Numbered from the stretch's first letter, positions 1-8,200 are shown. The stretch: 8,544 nucleotides of DNA from Bryobacterales bacterium (GCA_025456495.1 JALOKO010000131.1:1-8544); one strand, 5' to 3'. Notes: generated from the letters alone by a model not told the origin. A program made the numbers and translations.

Positions 1-1438
1 CCTTCAGCACCATGGTAGGCGACAGGGTAACCCGAGGGCGCTTGCCGGTCTCGATGCGGTTGTTGTGCCCAGGCGCCATCACAAAGCTCTGCAAGCGATT
101 GCTTAAGGGGATGCCGGTTCCCTCTACGATTACGGAGGGCAGCCAAGCGCCGCTGGGAGTGGCTGTGAAGGCATTGCCCCAACGGTCAACAACATTCACG
201 CAGGTGGTGTCGCGATCGTAGCTCTTCCCGCGGGGAGTGGGGAAGACCGGGGGGATGCCAATGTCGCCCGGCAGACTTTCCATGGATGCCTGCGAGGGGT
301 TGATCATCGCCGCGCGACGCTTGCCATACTCCTTGCTTAAGAGAATGTCTTCCGGGATCTTGGCGAACTTGGGGTCGCCGTAGAAGCAATCACGATCCGC
401 AAACGCTAACTTGAAGGCTTCCGTGAGGGTGTGGATGTACTCGGCGGAATTGTGGCCCATTGCGCGTAGGTCAAAGTTTTCCAGGATGGCCAGGGTTTGC
501 AACGTGACCGGACCCTGGGTGAAGAAACCGGGCTTCAGGATCTCGTAGCCCATGAAGCGATAGACGCGGGGATGGTCAAAATTCGCTTGGAAAGCCGCCA
601 GATCGGCGTAACGCAGCAGTCCGCCGGAGCTCTGCGAGAAGGCGTCGATCTTGCGGGCGATATCGCCGCGATAGAAGTAGTCGCGAACGGCCTGGATCTT
701 TTGCTCACGGCTGCCCTTGGCATTGGTCTCAGCGGCCACCATGGCGCGTAGCGTGGCGGCCAGTTCGGGCATCCTGACTACCTCACCGGTGCGGACCAGG
801 CTGCTTCCGGGATAGAAGAAGGCGCGCGAACTGGGCCAGTGCTTCATCACCCGCCACTCGGCTTGCAGCATGTAGCCGAATTCCACCCCCACCGGAGCCG
901 CTTCCGCGTGGGCAATGGCCGGCTCAGCAATGTCAGCGAAGCGCAGAGTGCCGTATTCCTTCAGGGCCAGCAACATCCCATCCACCACCCCTGGAACCGG
1001 GGCGGACGTGATGCCATGAGCGGGGATGGGCGCCAGGATGTCGGTTTCTTCCTCGTCGGTTTCCCACGGTTCCGGCTTGCGCTGCTCAAAGTAGGGGACG
1101 GTGGCCAGCGCGGGCGCGGTGCCAATGCCGCTGACCACCACTGGCGCGCGATCTTTCATGCGGATGATGAAGGGCGCCTCACCACCCAAGCCGAAGCGGC
1201 TTTGTTCCACCACGGCGGCGGTGAGGGTGGCGGCGACGCCGGCATCCACCGCGTTGCCCCCCTTCGCCAGCATCCGCATTCCCGCCTCAACCTGCAGATT
1301 ATCGCCGGCGGCAACCATCTCGTTCAGGGAACGAACGGCCGGGAAGAGGGTGAACTGGGCCGCCATCCATCCAGCCAACGTCAGCATGAGGGCGGTGGCG
1401 GCCAGCAGGCGGTAGCGCCACGGGTTGCGGTTAGGCAT
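1..1438 (-). CDS. Gamma-glutamyltransferase-family Ntn hydrolase, exported (3' end beyond left edge)
   Basis: Reading the minus strand from the ATG at 1438-1436 gives 479 open codons without a stop, running off the left edge. The start is firm: GGAGGA (1449-1444) lies 5 nt upstream. Residues 8-28 (RYRLLAATALMLTLAGWMAA) form a signal peptide or membrane anchor, so the enzyme should act in the periplasm. Family landmarks are MVAAGDNLQVEAG (41-53), the KGGNAVDAGVAA motif (59-70), GLGGE (83-87), then DTTCVNVVD (410-418), GTGIPLSN (440-447) and KRPRVTLSPT (466-475). Thr411 aligns with E. coli Thr391, the nucleophile that becomes the N-terminus of the small subunit after autocleavage. The family removes or transfers gamma-glutamyl groups, for example from glutathione, but several members are acylases. 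Here Arg114, Asn411, Gln430 and Asp433 of the E. coli enzyme correspond to Ile105, Ala431, Arg448 and Ser451, so classical gamma-glutamyl specificity is doubtful. It is the last visible gene of a three-gene minus-strand cluster. Family confident; substrate unknown. Confidence 0.93.
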   Translation of the reverse strand, partial: MPNRNPWRYRLLAATALMLTLAGWMAAQFTLFPAVRSLNEMVAAGDNLQVEAGMRMLAKGGNAVDAGVAATLTAAVVEQSRFGLGGEAPFIIRMKDRAPVVVSGIGTAPALATVPYFEQRKPEPWETDEEETDILAPIPAHGITSAPVPGVVDGMLLALKEYGTLRFADIAEPAIAHAEAAPVGVEFGYMLQAEWRVMKHWPSSRAFFYPGSSLVRTGEVVRMPELAATLRAMVAAETNAKGSREQKIQAVRDYFYRGDIARKIDAFSQSSGGLLRYADLAAFQANFDHPRVYRFMGYEILKPGFFTQGPVTLQTLAILENFDLRAMGHNSAEYIHTLTEAFKLAFADRDCFYGDPKFAKIPEDILLSKEYGKRRAAMINPSQASMESLPGDIGIPPVFPTPRGKSYDRDTTCVNVVDRWGNAFTATPSGAWLPSVIVEGTGIPLSNRLQSFVMAPGHNNRIETGKRPRVTLSPTMVLK

Positions 1439-2036
1439 GCGATTCCTCCATGTGGGGGCCATGGGGCCACTGCGGAAGCCCATCCGGATGGGTGCGTCTT
1501 TCGGCTGGCGCTTCGCGCAGCACCCGGTATTTTCGCAGCAACTCGTACATCACCACTCCTGCCGCGGTGGCCACATTCAATGAGTACTTCATGCCTAACA
1601 TGGGGATGCGCACGCAGACGTCGGCGGTTGCCTGAATGTCTGCGGGGAGCCCATCCACCTCGTTGCCCAGCAACAAGCAAACCGGGAACTGTGGCTTCCA
1701 ATCGAACAGGTCAACGGCATGCGGCGTGGTCTCCAAGGCAGCGATCTGGAAGCCATCCTGACGGAGTGTGGTGATTTGCGTGAACAGGCAATCCACCTGT
1801 CGCCACTCGACACTGTGCTCAGCGCCGAGGGCTGTCTTGGCCACGCCGGGCTGTGAGGGCAGTGGACAGATCCCGCTGAGATAGATCCGGGCGAGGGCAG
1901 CGGCATCGGCGGTTCTAAGGATGGCGCCGACGTTGTACATGCTGCGGATATCGTGCAGCAGCGCGCACACTGGCAGCGGGGCGATGCCGTCATAGGCCTC
2001 AGCGCCACGGGTGGCCAGAAAAGGCAGCCGCTCCAT
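1431..2036 (-). CDS. SpoU/TrmH-family RNA 2'-O-methyltransferase
   Basis: 201 aa cytoplasmic enzyme of the SPOUT (trefoil-knot) class, which methylates the 2'-hydroxyl of a ribose in tRNA or rRNA using S-adenosylmethionine. All three SpoU motifs are present. Motif 1 is HDIRSMYNVGAILRTADAA (28-46), with Asn35 and the catalytic Arg41. Motif 2 is LLLGNEVDGLP (121-131), with Glu126. Motif 3 is RIPMLGMKYSLNVATAAG (143-160), with Ser152 and Asn154; motifs 2 and 3 form the knot and SAM pocket. There is no N-terminal substrate-binding extension, so the RNA target cannot be named. The ATG at 2036 is the only usable start: the in-frame stop at 2087-2085 is the stop of the upstream glycosyltransferase, and no ATG, GTG or TTG lies between. 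No clear ribosome binding site precedes it. A 25-residue Pro/His-rich tail follows the knot and overlaps the next gene. Family very sure, substrate unknown. Confidence 0.95.
   Translation of the reverse strand: MERLPFLATRGAEAYDGIAPLPVCALLHDIRSMYNVGAILRTADAAALARIYLSGICPLPSQPGVAKTALGAEHSVEWRQVDCLFTQITTLRQDGFQIAALETTPHAVDLFDWKPQFPVCLLLGNEVDGLPADIQATADVCVRIPMLGMKYSLNVATAAGVVMYELLRKYRVLREAPAERRTHPDGLPQWPHGPHMEESHA
1444..1449 (-). promoter_or_regulatory. Ribosome binding site of the GGT-family gene, inside the upstream gene
   Basis: GGAGGA read on the minus strand, 5 nt before the ATG at 1438. It falls within the last codons of the RNA methyltransferase (Met-Glu-Glu). The two genes also overlap by the 8 bases ATGCCTAA (1438-1431), so translation of the hydrolase is probably coupled to that of the methyltransferase. 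Confidence 0.75.
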
Positions 2037-2084
2037 ACGTAATACGGTAGCAGGACCCGCGGATGGCGTCGCAGGGCGGGTGGA

Positions 2085-3608
2085 TCAGGGCGACGGGACG
2101 GGCTGGTCTGTTGATGGGAAGGGATACGGGCGAACGGCTGCCGGGAGGGGGTCCAACTCCGGGGCCGGACGCAGACGGGGTGGCTGTTGATCTAACTCCA
2201 CCAGTTGCAGGGGGCGCGGCTGAGCAGAGCACATGGGGATCGCGCCCTTTGCGTAATAACGCAACCCGTATTCCGTGGCCCGGTGTACCCATTCGATGCA
2301 AATGGAGTGGGCGCGCGGGCGCAATTCCTCCCACAATTCCACGGTTGAGGCCGATGCGCGAATGGATGATAGCGCGGATGCCTTCATCAAGCCGACGTTG
2401 CCAGCCACCAAGGCAGCAAGCAGCAGCAGGGATAGGGCGCGGCGCCCACCGCGCTCACTGAAGTACAGGGCGGCGGCCATCGCTAGCGATGGCAACCCCA
2501 GCAACCACGGCACTTGGGACATCCCGCTGCGACGCAACCCGACGCTGAGCGCTTCGGGAAGTACGCCACCAGCGAGGGCGAATGCGGCGGCCATCACGGC
2601 GCAGAGAGGAAGCAGATAGCGTGCGTGGGGGATCCGATCCAGGGCCATGCCCAAGAACGCGGCGGCGGCGGGAATCAGCGGCAACAAATAGCCAGGAAGC
2701 TTGTTGGTGGAGGCCGAAAAGAACAACAATCCGAAGCCCAGCCATGCGGCGAAAAAGTGAAGGCGCCGGTCCTGCCACAGGGAGCTATCGCGCCGCAGGG
2801 TTTTGGTGGCGAATGCGGCCAGCAGCGGTGTCCAGGGCAATAGCAAGCCCGCAAGGACCGGGAGGTAGAACCACGCGGGCTGCACATGCTGCAGGTCCTC
2901 GCGGAAGAAGCGGCCCACGTGGTGCTGAAGGAAAAACTCATCGATGAAAGGCCAGCCGTTCCGCGCGTAGCAGACCAGATACCATGGGAGCCCCAGGGCA
3001 CAGAAGGCGACGAGGGGCAGCGGGCGCAGCCAATCCAGGATGCGCCGGAAGCCGAACAAAGCCAGAGGCGCGGCCAGCACCAATGGCACCAGTCCCTTGG
3101 CCAGGGAGGCGATGGCGAAGCATGCGGCGGCCCAGGGCAACAGGCGGCGGTCCGCTGCCAATGCCCACGGCATGGCCAGCAGCATACCCGCACTGAAAAA
3201 CACGGTGAGGGGAAGGTCAGTGACCGCGGCGTGGCTGAACCCGATCCAACCCGCGCTGGTGGCCAGAATCAATGTGGCGGCCAGAGCCACGTTGCTTCCC
3301 AACACCAATCGCAGCCGCAGAAAGTAGAAGGCCAGAAAGCTCACGCCCAACAGTGGCATCAGTAAACGGGGCGCCAGAGAATCCCCCGCACCCAGGGCAA
3401 ATCCCATGGCCCCCATCCAATACAGCAGGGCAGGTTTCTCAAACCACGCTTCGCCAAACAGACGCGGTGTCACCCAATCGCCGCTGATGAACATGGCGCG
3501 GCCGATATCCGCGTAGCGCGGCTCATCCGGACCCAACAGGCCGGAACTGCCCAGCCCGTATCCATACAGCAGCCAGGCCGCCAACAAGGCGCCCAGCGCC
3601 GCCATCAT
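2085..3608 (-). CDS. Family-39 membrane glycosyltransferase (ArnT/PMT-like)
   Basis: Integral inner-membrane protein, about 507 aa from the ATG at 3608, within the usual 500-580 for the family. GT39/ArnT-type enzymes transfer a sugar from a polyprenyl-phosphate donor to lipid A, protein or another acceptor on the periplasmic face. Hallmarks are GPDEPRYADIGRAM (26-39) with the catalytic-type Asp28-Glu29, FEKPALLYW (56-64), AVTDLPL (128-134), SLAKGLVPL, LPWYL, FFLQHHVGRFF and TNKLPGYLLPLIPA. These sit among about ten hydrophobic segments and are followed by a C-terminal soluble tail of about 100 residues. The frame is open up to an ATG at 3710, but the first 30 residues of that version are Arg/Ser-rich and not membrane-like. 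AAGGAG (3626-3621) lies just ahead of the cluster ATG 3620, TTG 3614, ATG 3608 and ATG 3605. I chose 3608, with 12 nt spacing; TTG 3614 has better spacing (6 nt). First gene of the minus-strand cluster. The acceptor cannot be told from sequence. Confidence 0.92.
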   Translation of the reverse strand: MMAALGALLAAWLLYGYGLGSSGLLGPDEPRYADIGRAMFISGDWVTPRLFGEAWFEKPALLYWMGAMGFALGAGDSLAPRLLMPLLGVSFLAFYFLRLRLVLGSNVALAATLILATSAGWIGFSHAAVTDLPLTVFFSAGMLLAMPWALAADRRLLPWAAACFAIASLAKGLVPLVLAAPLALFGFRRILDWLRPLPLVAFCALGLPWYLVCYARNGWPFIDEFFLQHHVGRFFREDLQHVQPAWFYLPVLAGLLLPWTPLLAAFATKTLRRDSSLWQDRRLHFFAAWLGFGLLFFSASTNKLPGYLLPLIPAAAAFLGMALDRIPHARYLLPLCAVMAAAFALAGGVLPEALSVGLRRSGMSQVPWLLGLPSLAMAAALYFSERGGRRALSLLLLAALVAGNVGLMKASALSSIRASASTVELWEELRPRAHSICIEWVHRATEYGLRYYAKGAIPMCSAQPRPLQLVELDQQPPRLRPAPELDPLPAAVRPYPFPSTDQPVPSP

Positions 3609-3626
3609 TCGCAATCGCATCTCCTT

Positions 3627-4134
3627 CCGAGTATAAGAGGGCACGCGCCCTGAAGCGGAACGGGATTGTCGGCGGGACTGGCGGACGGCTTTCGACGAAC
3701 AAAGCCGCATCTCTGGCAGGATGGGGTTCGGCGCTTTCTTGAATGGGTTCGATTCGAAAATAATTTGACTTTCCTGTCTCTGGTTGGAGGCGCTGTTACA
3801 TTGTTGTACAGATGAATCGAAAGTTGATATTCAGTGGATCAATTCTTTCGTTTTTTCAATGGATACCAGTGCGTGTATTCTGAAAGAGTTCGAACCGTTC
3901 GTCATTTGCGGATGCCACCGCTTGTCATCCCCTGGAGCGTAGACCGTGATTGGTGTCCGCGCCCTGCTCTGGTGATCCTGTCGCGCCACGTGGCCCGCAC
4001 TCGAAACAACCTCCCGTAGTGGATCCACGTTGCCCGCGGTTGTTCCGTCGCCAGCCGCACTCCAGTGCCGCAGCCTTGTCATGTCGCATGAGGCGCGGTG
4101 ATGGCCGCGTGTTTTCGCGCTGAACGGCGAACTC
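3627..4134. other. Divergent intergenic region, no gene seen
   Basis: About 500 bp between the minus-strand operon and the plus-strand TPR gene. Short reading frames here give Arg/His/Ser-rich products without family features, and none has a good ribosome binding site. The stretch 3740-3860 is clearly AT-richer than its surroundings and probably holds the promoters. It contains TTCGATTCGAA (3748-3758, two 5-bp arms around one base). An 8-bp inverted pair is formed by TTCGATTC at 3748-3755 and GAATCGAA at 3814-3821. There is also a TTGACT box at 3765-3770 without a good -10 at normal spacing. GTGGATCCAC at 4019-4028 is a perfect 10-bp palindrome. No regulator can be assigned to these sites. 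Confidence 0.6.
3630..3635 (-). promoter_or_regulatory. Possible -10 box for the glycosyltransferase operon
   Basis: TATACT on the minus strand (5 of 6 matches to TATAAT), just upstream of AAGGAG and the start-codon cluster. No convincing -35 is found at 16-19 nt (CCGCTT/TTCCGC type sequences only). A start about 7 nt downstream would fall inside the ribosome binding site and give an almost leaderless message, so this may be a chance match. Confidence 0.25.
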
Positions 4135-5142
4135 ATGCTTCCTTCAAAACGTCACGCCCGAGGTGTATCTGTGCGCTTGATCTTTGTGTATTTCTGGTTA
4201 CTGGTGATTGGTATTTGTGTGACGCCCTCGCGCGTTGCGGCAATGCAATTGGAGGTGGATGCCCGCGATGCACGGGAACCTTATAAGGTCACTGTCATTG
4301 CGTTACAGGATGCCGTATATGCAACGCGTACAGAAATGCAGGGCGCCATCACGCGCTTTCAATTTCCAGCCACCAGCTATGTGTTCGTGGAGTTGCAGTA
4401 TGCGAGTGGCTTTGTGCTGGCGCGCACCGTCCAGTTGGCGCCTGCCAACGCCCCGCGCGCGAGAGTTGTGTTGCGCCGTGAAGATGCGGTGTTCGCGCAG
4501 GATTTGCAGAACTCGTTCCACACGGTAGCCGTCTCTTCGCTGGCCAGCGAGCGCCAGATGCTGGCCATGGTGGATCGCTTTGAGGCGCACATGGAAACGG
4601 GGGCCACCAAGGAGGCGGTGGACCTGTTGTGGGAGATGACTGAGATCCAGCCGGGCAGCGTGCTGGCATGGAATAACCTGGGCGCCATCGCCTTCGCGCA
4701 GGGCCGGCTGGAGGAAGCGAACGGGCATTTTCGGCGTGCTTTGGAGATCAGCCCCGGTTCGTTTGAAGCAAACCTGAACCTCAGTCGCGTGCATGTTGCC
4801 AAGGGCGAACTGGACCGCGCCAATCGCCATGCCAGAGAGGCCGCGCGCATCCGTCCGGGCCATCCCTCAGCCCTTGCGCAGCACGTCCAAGTGCTTCTGC
4901 TGATGGAGCGCTACCTGGAAGCGAAACCGTTGCTGGAGACACTATTGCGGGTGGATCCACATCACGGAAGTTTTCCAGAGCTTGGACTTTCCGTGGTTCT
5001 GGATCACCTGGGGGAACCGTTGGAAGCCGCCCGCTGCGTGCTTGCATGGGCTGATCGCCATCCGGGGCATCCTGAAAATCAGCGTCTGCGCAAGCGGGCG
5101 AGGGCGCACATCCAAGCCGTGCAAGCCATTGCCGGAAAGTGA
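4135..5142 (+). CDS. Exported TPR-repeat protein of unknown function
   Basis: 335 aa from the ATG at 4135. The hydrophobic stretch LIFVYFWLLVIGICV (15-29) followed by TPSRVAA (30-36) looks like a signal peptide with cleavage near Ala36, so the protein is probably periplasmic. Residues 37-115 alternate short hydrophobic strands (YKVTVIAL, TSYVFVELQYA, FVLARTVQLA, ARVVLRR), suggesting a small beta-sandwich domain that I do not recognise. A C-terminal helical array follows: a partial TPR at about 144-173 and TPRs at about 177-209, 211-243, 245-277 and 279-311, with characteristic WNNLGAIAFAQGRLEEA and repeated terminal Pro-Gly. TPR arrays bind protein partners; no catalytic motif is seen. The ATG at 4135 lacks a ribosome binding site. 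A GTG at 4171, with GAGG at 4160-4163 seven nt upstream, would give 323 aa beginning directly with a compact signal peptide and may be the true start. It is transcribed alone, convergent with the efflux gene. Confidence 0.88.
   Translation: MLPSKRHARGVSVRLIFVYFWLLVIGICVTPSRVAAMQLEVDARDAREPYKVTVIALQDAVYATRTEMQGAITRFQFPATSYVFVELQYASGFVLARTVQLAPANAPRARVVLRREDAVFAQDLQNSFHTVAVSSLASERQMLAMVDRFEAHMETGATKEAVDLLWEMTEIQPGSVLAWNNLGAIAFAQGRLEEANGHFRRALEISPGSFEANLNLSRVHVAKGELDRANRHAREAARIRPGHPSALAQHVQVLLLMERYLEAKPLLETLLRVDPHHGSFPELGLSVVLDHLGEPLEAARCVLAWADRHPGHPENQRLRKRARAHIQAVQAIAGK
4160..4163 (+). promoter_or_regulatory. Ribosome binding site for an alternative GTG start of the TPR gene
   Basis: GAGG 7 nt upstream of the in-frame GTG at 4171. 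The annotated ATG at 4135 is preceded by GCTGAACGGCGAACTC, which has no purine-rich core. This decides in favour of GTG 4171 if the gene is translated by the usual anti-SD pairing. The shorter product keeps the entire hydrophobic signal segment. Confidence 0.45.
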
Positions 5143-5180
5143 TGTGGTGTTCGCTGGCGGGTAATTGTAAGGACGCGGGG

Positions 5181-5246
5181 CCGTGTCGGGAAGACAGGAA
5201 GCCGTTCCGCGGGCGACACGGAGCCGTCCCGATGAGGAGACGGCTC
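5181..5246. terminator. Two abutting hairpins in the convergent gap, possible bidirectional terminator
   Basis: Hairpin 1 pairs CCGTGTCG (5181-5188) with CGACACGG (5214-5221), 8 bp. Inside its 25-nt loop is a mini-hairpin, GGAA-GCCG-TTCC (5197-5208). Hairpin 2 pairs GAGCCGTC (5221-5228) with GACGGCTC (5239-5246), 8 perfect bp with a 10-nt loop. They share base 5221, so they are adjacent or alternative folds. They lie 39 nt after the TPR stop and 43 nt from the stop of the efflux gene, where terminators for both would be expected. Neither has a T-tract on either strand, so a classical intrinsic terminator is not shown. Confidence 0.4.
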
Positions 5247-5288
5247 GCGTGGCGCAGTCCTTGGGGGCGGTTGGTAACGCGCCTTTCG

Positions 5289-8200
5289 CTAAGGGGCGAT
5301 GCGGATCTGGAAGCTTTCCAGAGTCATGCCAACGGCGAGGTCTACCTGGGCCAGGGCACGGTTGAGATCGAGCCGGGAGACTACCTCGCGGAGGCGGGAG
5401 TCAGCGAGTTCGTTCTGGCGGGTGAGGACGAGGAAATCCGTGGACTCGCCATTCTCAAAGAGCCTGGTCTCGCTGGCAAGCCGATCCTGGGCAGCCTGGA
5501 CGCTGGCCTCAGCAGCGCGGACGCGGCTGCGGGCGACCTCCACTTGCTGAATGGCATTACGGACATCGGCCTCAATGTTCTGGGCAACCTGCGCCTTGCG
5601 AAGGCGAATGCTGTCGGCGGCCAGACGGGTTTTGCTGACTTCCGCTTCGGCACGGCGATTGCGGAGGTTCACGTCGATGTTCAGGCCCACCTGCCAGGTG
5701 CGGAAGGAGCCACCGAAGAGGTTCCCGAGCGCGGATCCGTAGCTGCCTTCCAAGGAGCCCGGGAGCGGAGGAATGCCACCAACGGGCGGGGCGATGGGGT
5801 CAAGGCCCGCAGACTGGGACAGGGCGCTGACACGATCGTAGAGGCGTGTATCGGTTTGTGAAAAGAAGGCGGGGGGAGGCGCAAGCGCACCCGCGAGTCC
5901 GCTGAAGGTGTAGCTGGCGACCAGGTCGATGCGGGGCAGTTTGAGGGTTTGGTTGAGACGCTCCTGGACTTTGACGATATCCACCTGAAGGTCAGCCAGG
6001 CGCAGTTCGGGGCGGCGCTCGAGAGCAAGCTGGGAGGCGTCGCTGAGGGAGTTGAGCTGGGGAGTCTGGACGCTGCCGGCGTCCGTGGGGACGAGTTCCT
6101 GCTCCCACAGCGGGTCAGCGCGGTCAGGGCTTAGCAGCACCTTGAGCTGGTTCTCAACCTGCGTGAGAGCGCCGATGCTGGAGAGGTAGGAATCGCGACG
6201 GCGCTCGAGTTCGGCGCGGGTGCCAGCGAGCTCGACAGGGGCGAGAGTACCGGCGGCGATGCGGCGTTCGTCGCGGGCAAGCTGCTCTTCAGCAAGGCGG
6301 ACGGCCTCACGGCGCACCTCGACATCCTGGCGCGCGGCAAGGAGGGTCCAGTAGATCTGCTGCGTGGCGTTGACGACGGCGATCAACTGGAGTTCGCTTT
6401 CCGCCTGTGTGATGTCGGTCTGCTTGCGGGTGATCATCAATTCCGCACGCTGGGCGTCGATTTCGCGGAAGCGCAGCAGGGGTTGGCTGATGCCAAAACG
6501 CAACTGGGTGTTGAAGTTCGGATTGAGGCCCAGGAAGGGGTTGCTGGTGGAGTTGCGGAAGTTCTCAAAGTTCGTAGTGAAGTTGAGGCCGTTGCGGGTG
6601 GTAGGCAGACTGAAGGCGAAGTTCTGCGTCATCGTGCGATCAAAGAGCTTGCCATCGGGGGCCTGAAGGACGCTAGCCACCGGAAGGATGGCGGAATTGA
6701 GGTTAGGGTTCCAGCGCAGGATGGGGTCAAAGGAGCCAAGGGCGGCCTTGACGTTTTCCTGGGCGGTGGCCACCTGGACGCGTTGGATGCGGACATCGAG
6801 GTTGTTGGTGACGGCGCGCTCCACGGCTTCCTTCAAGGTGAGGGACTGCTTGCCCTGAATGCCGACGCGGTCCTGGGCGAAGGCGGCGCCGCTGAACCAG
6901 AGCCAGACCAGCAGCAGGCCCAGCGCGCCGGTGACGCCGGTGGCCAGCTTGCGGGACTTGCCGCCGGGCAGCCGGGCGATACCGAGAATCTTGCGCATCC
7001 AGGGCGACTTGGTGATGTCGTCGAAGATGCTGTAAGCCACCGGTGTGATGAGCAGGCTGAGCAACAAGCAGAGCGACTGGCCGCCAATGACGACGATGGC
7101 CACGGTGCGGCGCGAGCCGGAGCCAGGGCCACCGCCGATGGCCAAAGGCAGCATGCCCGCGACCAGCGAGGCCGTGGTCATGAGGATGGGGCGTAGGCGG
7201 TCCTGGCAACCCTGGATGATGGCCTCCAGGCGGGGCAAGCCTTCGTGGCGGCGCAGGTTGTTCATGTGGTCAATCTGCAGGATGGCATTTTTCTTGACGA
7301 TGCCGAAGAGCATGAGGATACCCAGTGAAGTGTAGATGATAGAGAAGGTTTCATTGGCGATCAACAGGCTCAACAGGGCAAAGGGGATGCTGAGCGGCAA
7401 GGTTAATAGAATGGTGACCGGGTCAATGAAACTTTCGAACTGTGCGGCAAGGATCATGTACATGAAGAGGATAGAAAGAATGAGCGCAACGAAATAGCTG
7501 ACAGCTGCGCGCTCAAATTCACGGGATCGCCCGGTGAGGCCGGATCCATATTGAGGTGGCATGTTCAGTGCAGCCACCTCTGTGTTCAAAACCTGAATGA
7601 TGTTGTCGAGGGATTGTCCATTGGAAAGGTTGGCGAGAATCATTACCTGCCGTTGCCGGTTGTAACGCTCAATCTGGGATGGGCCACTGTCTTCGCGGAG
7701 ACTGGCGACATTGGAGAGCTTGACGTTACCCAAGGTGCTGGATGGCACGCAGAGGCGGTCCAGCGCATCGGGGGAATTGCGGAACTGGGCGGAGGCGCGC
7801 AACTGGACATCATAACGGTCGTCGCCTTCCTTATAGGTGGTTACCTGGTCATCGCCCGCGATGAGGACGCGCATGGCATTGGCAATAGAACCGACATTGA
7901 CGTTGAGGTCGGCGGCCTTATCGCGGTTAATCTCAATCTGCAATTCGGGCTTGCCCGCTTCATAGGTGGAATACACATCACGCACGCCGGGTGTATCGCG
8001 GAGGCGGGCCATGAGCTTCTGGGCATATTCATCCAACTGGTCCAGGTCAGGCCCTTGGAGAAAGAACATGACATCGGAGTTGGGGCCGGTGTTCGCAATC
8101 AGCGATGGCGGCTGAACGGCGATGGTGAGGTCCTTGAACTTGGCCAGGCGGTCGCGGGCCATGCCCATCAGCTGCTGTTGGCTGAGCTCACGCTTGTCCA

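Noticed and set aside
839..1774. 311-codon open frame on the plus strand
   Set aside because: It lies antisense to the GGT-family gene and runs on into the methyltransferase. The product is His/Gly/Arg-rich without family motifs, whereas the minus strand shows clear conserved motifs. A typical GC-rich shadow.
3609..3710. N-terminal extension of the glycosyltransferase to the ATG at 3710
   Set aside because: The added residues are Arg/Ser-rich and unlike the family N-terminus. AAGGAG at 3626-3621 and the start-codon cluster downstream fit better.
3831..4136. 101-codon minus-strand frame in the divergent spacer
   Set aside because: Composition is Arg/Ser/His-rich, with no motif and no ribosome binding site. 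It would occupy the probable promoter region of the TPR gene.
4951..4965. Second copy of the palindrome GTGGATCCAC, also present at 4019-4028
   Set aside because: This copy lies in codons for Val-Asp-Pro-His of a TPR. A 10-bp match occurring twice is not enough to call an operator family.
5247..5291. Stretch resembling a tRNA D-arm and anticodon arm
   Set aside because: No matching acceptor stem and no TTCRA-type T-loop nearby, and it runs into the TolC stop codon. A chance resemblance.
5139..5861. 240-codon plus-strand frame overlapping the end of the TPR gene
   Set aside because: Most of it is antisense to the TolC domain, no ribosome binding site was seen, and the product has no recognisable features.
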